Source of the DNA: Apricaphanius iberus | Lineage: Eukaryota; Chordata; Actinopteri; Cyprinodontiformes; Aphaniidae | Reading direction: 5' to 3' | Assembly: GCA_028564705.1 (NCBI GenBank) | Contig: JAPXFQ010002850.1 | Location: 2,248,215 to 2,312,214, forward strand | DNA: 64,000 nt | Part shown: positions 61,827-64,000 of the stretch, piece by piece | Position numbering within the stretch: the stretch's first letter is position 1 | Layout: each line of letters begins with the position of its first letter | Translations under genes and position numbers: made by a program | Notes under the pieces: generated by a model | Seen by the model: only the letters and a program-made list of their open reading frames with translations | Told to the model about the DNA's origin: nothing | The model's database searches: none

Positions 61827-62377
61827 TGTTGTTGGTTTTCATTACATGCAAAACATAGATATAGATATATAGCTATAATGAAGACTCAGGACAACACAGC
61901 TTCTGTTCTAGAAAGTAGCTTCAGCCGGGTTTTATTGGATCTTCGGTTCTCAATACAATGCTACATAGGTCATTGACCTCGATATCTAACATTCTGTATC
62001 CATTGTCTGTTAACAATTGACATACCTTATCTCTGAGCAGAAAGCATCCTATCGTCCACGCTGAGATCCCAGCAAGACCAACTAAAACCCTCTCTCCTCT
62101 AAAAGGAGCTCTATCTTTTATACTTAATCATTGCGTCACTTACGGGAAACATCTGGTGTTCTTGGCCAGCGCAACCACTTGGCTTATCTTCAGGATATCT
62201 TCAGGCGCCTATTTGTCTGGTTCTGAAGAGGCCAGAAAAAGCTGGGAACAAAACATTTCCTAGAATCGCTTAATGACAAGTCTTTCGTGGAAGTACCACG
62301 TACATCTTCTCAGCTTCTCAGAATTGATGCACGTGTTGATTACACGTGCCACGCAGGCCCAAATTTTGGCTTCTACA
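61827..62377 (-). mobile_element. Endogenous retrovirus 3' LTR (about 551 bp)
   Basis: On the minus strand it begins TGTAGAAGCC (62377) and ends near 61827 with the complement of TGTTG, giving TGTAG...CAACA ends. A TATA-like TATAAAAGA lies at 62122-62114 and AATAAA at 61936-61931, so R/U5 is about 250 bp. Directly upstream on the minus strand is a short purine-rich tract (AACCGGGGAA, within 62378-62390) expected before a 3' LTR. The exact 61827 boundary rests on where Tc1 homology stops. Confidence 0.8.
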
Positions 62378-62390
62378 TTCCCCGGTTTGA

Positions 62391-63127
62391 TGCCATTAGG
62401 CATCACTAATTAGCTACCTATAAATGCAGTTAATATGAGTATTATATGGTAAGTAAACATCAATATGGTAGGATATACTGTGGTAAATAGGCATATGACA
62501 GACACATAAAAGTAACATTATAATGGGACTTATGCAGGATTACACGTGTCCAAAGTAATGGTGAGTAACAATCAAACCTATGTCAGTTGTGGTCCGTTGT
62601 GTGGGATCAAAAACCTGTCGCTACAAGAACAGGGAAAATTATCCCACTGCCCCTCCGGCCAGGCGACAACCTTACGGTCCACCGGACCTTCAAGCGACAT
62701 GAGGCATAATCCTTAATATAGCATTACCAAAATGTGATTAAATGCAATCCTTAATAAGTCTGACACAAGTGAGAGTAAATGGCACAAATGAGAATAAATG
62801 TAAACATTAAAACATTCAACTTAGTTATAAATTCAAATTACCAGCTGGCTTATTTGTTGTAACATACTAGAAATAACATATGAAACACATAACATATAAC
62901 AGATGAGAAAATGTTGATCTTGTCCATCCCGGGAAGGTATGATCGATATGGTGTTAAACAGTCTCGATAGTCCACATATAATGAACACAATGAATAGAGT
63001 AAGAGTATAAATCCTTCTTGAAGGTTACGATGAGGGATGAAGGGGTGATGAGGTGATGGTGTCCTGGAGGGGACTTGTAGTCAGAAAGCACTTAATTGAG
63101 CTTGTTTAACAGTCTTGGCTTAGATAC
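62391..63127 (-). other. Retroviral region between env and the 3' LTR
   Basis: About 740 bp on the minus strand after the env stop, with no open frame of note. An accessory gene is not evident. Confidence 0.5.
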
Positions 63128-64000
63128 TTAGACATGTTGGGGGGCAGAAGGATTGTTCATTGCGATCACTTCCAACTGGATCAGCTGGGTTGCAGCAGCC
63201 AGGTTCATCTGTTTGATCAGTGTCCTTGTCCATACTCTCCTCACCACAGGTATGACGAGACATGTCAATAAGAAAATTACAATTAGAACTATGGTCGCAC
63301 TAATTGCCACCTTAATTAGCATTGCTTTCCAATCTCCTAAATTTAGGTCTAACCACCCCCCAGACCAGTCATTCTTCCCAGCATTCAAACTAAGTTCTTC
63401 TCTAAGTGCTCTAAGTTTTGTCATTGCGGCAGTAAAGGATCCTTCGTTAGAAGTGTGTGATGGAATATACGTGCAACATTCTGTATCTTGAAATAATTCG
63501 CAGACTCCTCCTTTATCTGCCAACAGCCAGTCCAAAGCCTGTCGATTTTGTAGAGTCATCTTACTAGTCTCATGTAATTGTTGACCTAACATTCCAAGAG
63601 CATCTCCAGTATAATTAAGGATTCGCTGTTGATTATAATAAATATAATTAATCCATTCTACATTCTTATTTATGGTAATCTGAGGAATTATTGACTCAAA
63701 TCCTGCTTTTACTTCATGTCTTGCCTTGAATTCATTTGGAATTCCTTTGGGTTGTCCTATTATATCAAGATAAACACTCTGATCTGGCACATACTGTCTC
63801 TTTACTCTAGGATTAGCATTCAAACGATCAAGGTTAATTATCTCATTCACACCTTCATACAACATTGTGACAGGTATTTTCAATCTTACCATGGTGCACA
63901 AACCTATCCATCGTGGTGGCAAAGTGTTTCTTAGGATGTCATCTCCACACATAAAATAACTATCTGCTATTGCCCAAGTTTGTTCACTCAGAAAGTATAG
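63128..64000 (-). CDS. env: Endogenous retrovirus envelope, C-terminal part (partial at window edge)
   Basis: The frame is open from the window edge to the stop at 63128 (290 codons visible). The first Met in view (63952) is internal, since the frame continues upstream. Counting from it, the surface-subunit end (CGDDILRN...WIGLC) leads to a furin-type site RVKR (49-52). The TM subunit then has LQNRQALDWLLA (134-145), of the immunosuppressive-domain type, and a Cys motif CELFQDTECC (151-160) with seven rather than six residues between the Cys. A hydrophobic anchor (about 211-236) and a 38-residue tail follow. This is a gamma-type Env. No stop or frameshift is seen in the visible part. A strongly hydrophobic fusion peptide right after the cleavage site is not obvious. 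Whether it is expressed cannot be told. Confidence 0.85.
   Translation of the reverse strand, partial: LYFLSEQTWAIADSYFMCGDDILRNTLPPRWIGLCTMVRLKIPVTMLYEGVNEIINLDRLNANPRVKRQYVPDQSVYLDIIGQPKGIPNEFKARHEVKAGFESIIPQITINKNVEWINYIYYNQQRILNYTGDALGMLGQQLHETSKMTLQNRQALDWLLADKGGVCELFQDTECCTYIPSHTSNEGSFTAAMTKLRALREELSLNAGKNDWSGGWLDLNLGDWKAMLIKVAISATIVLIVIFLLTCLVIPVVRRVWTRTLIKQMNLAAATQLIQLEVIAMNNPSAPQHV

Noticed and set aside
1..64000. CRISPR array or bacterial mobile system
   Set aside because: Repeats here are transposon arms, satellites or microsatellites; none has the short repeat/unique spacer periodicity, and the DNA is clearly vertebrate.

Overview
The window is AT-rich, repeat-dense DNA from a teleost fish genome. 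The evidence is an intron-split vertebrate gene (ETFBKMT) and a fish-type load of mobile DNA: L2/Maui-like LINEs with GAATT-rich tails, Tc1-like and hAT elements, foldback elements, Gypsy-like LTRs and an endogenous retrovirus. I cannot name the species. I see no bacterial genes, operons or CRISPR. Most open frames of 60-130 codons sit in repeats or non-coding DNA and look like chance.

Layout. 1-12.8 kb: intergenic DNA with scattered repeats. It holds a decayed 28S rRNA fragment (4329-4480, minus strand), two copies of an ATCC-tailed dispersed repeat, two Gypsy-like LTRs (about 7.8 and 10.0 kb) and a 5'-truncated L2-like LINE on the minus strand (11.38-12.78 kb). 12.87-18.87 kb: a 6 kb unit whose ends are long inverted repeats (unit A). 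18.9-35.1 kb: gene-poor DNA with an L2 3' end, a MITE, a Tc1 remnant and a small foldback element. 35.1-39.1 kb: unit B of the same family. 39.9-42.0 kb: LINE scraps, a tRNA-like SINE candidate and a 704 bp hAT-type element with 8 bp target duplications. 42.16-46.2 kb: ETFBKMT, the only confident host gene, in three exons on the plus strand, with a YY1/ETS/CRE-like promoter. Its 2.6 kb second intron is full of transposon debris and ends in a perfect 90 bp tandem duplication. 46-55 kb: mostly featureless, with two LINE fragments. 55.1-61.1 kb: unit C, in which the right arm occurs twice, preceded by a tandem array that carries 5'-splice-site-like motifs. 61.36-64.0 kb: a Tc1-like transposon interrupted by a minus-strand endogenous retrovirus, of which the 3' LTR and an open env run to the window edge.

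The most unusual content is the family seen as units A, B and C. Its arms have an outer G/C-rich block, a TTTAAAGTTTA-rich block, a TATA-like sequence between ETS-like motifs, an internal tandem array and, in B and C, a shared core of about 130 bp. No transposase was recognised in it, so it is either a non-autonomous long-inverted-repeat mobile element or a satellite-like family spread by inversion and duplication. I cannot tell whether it is already in a repeat library.
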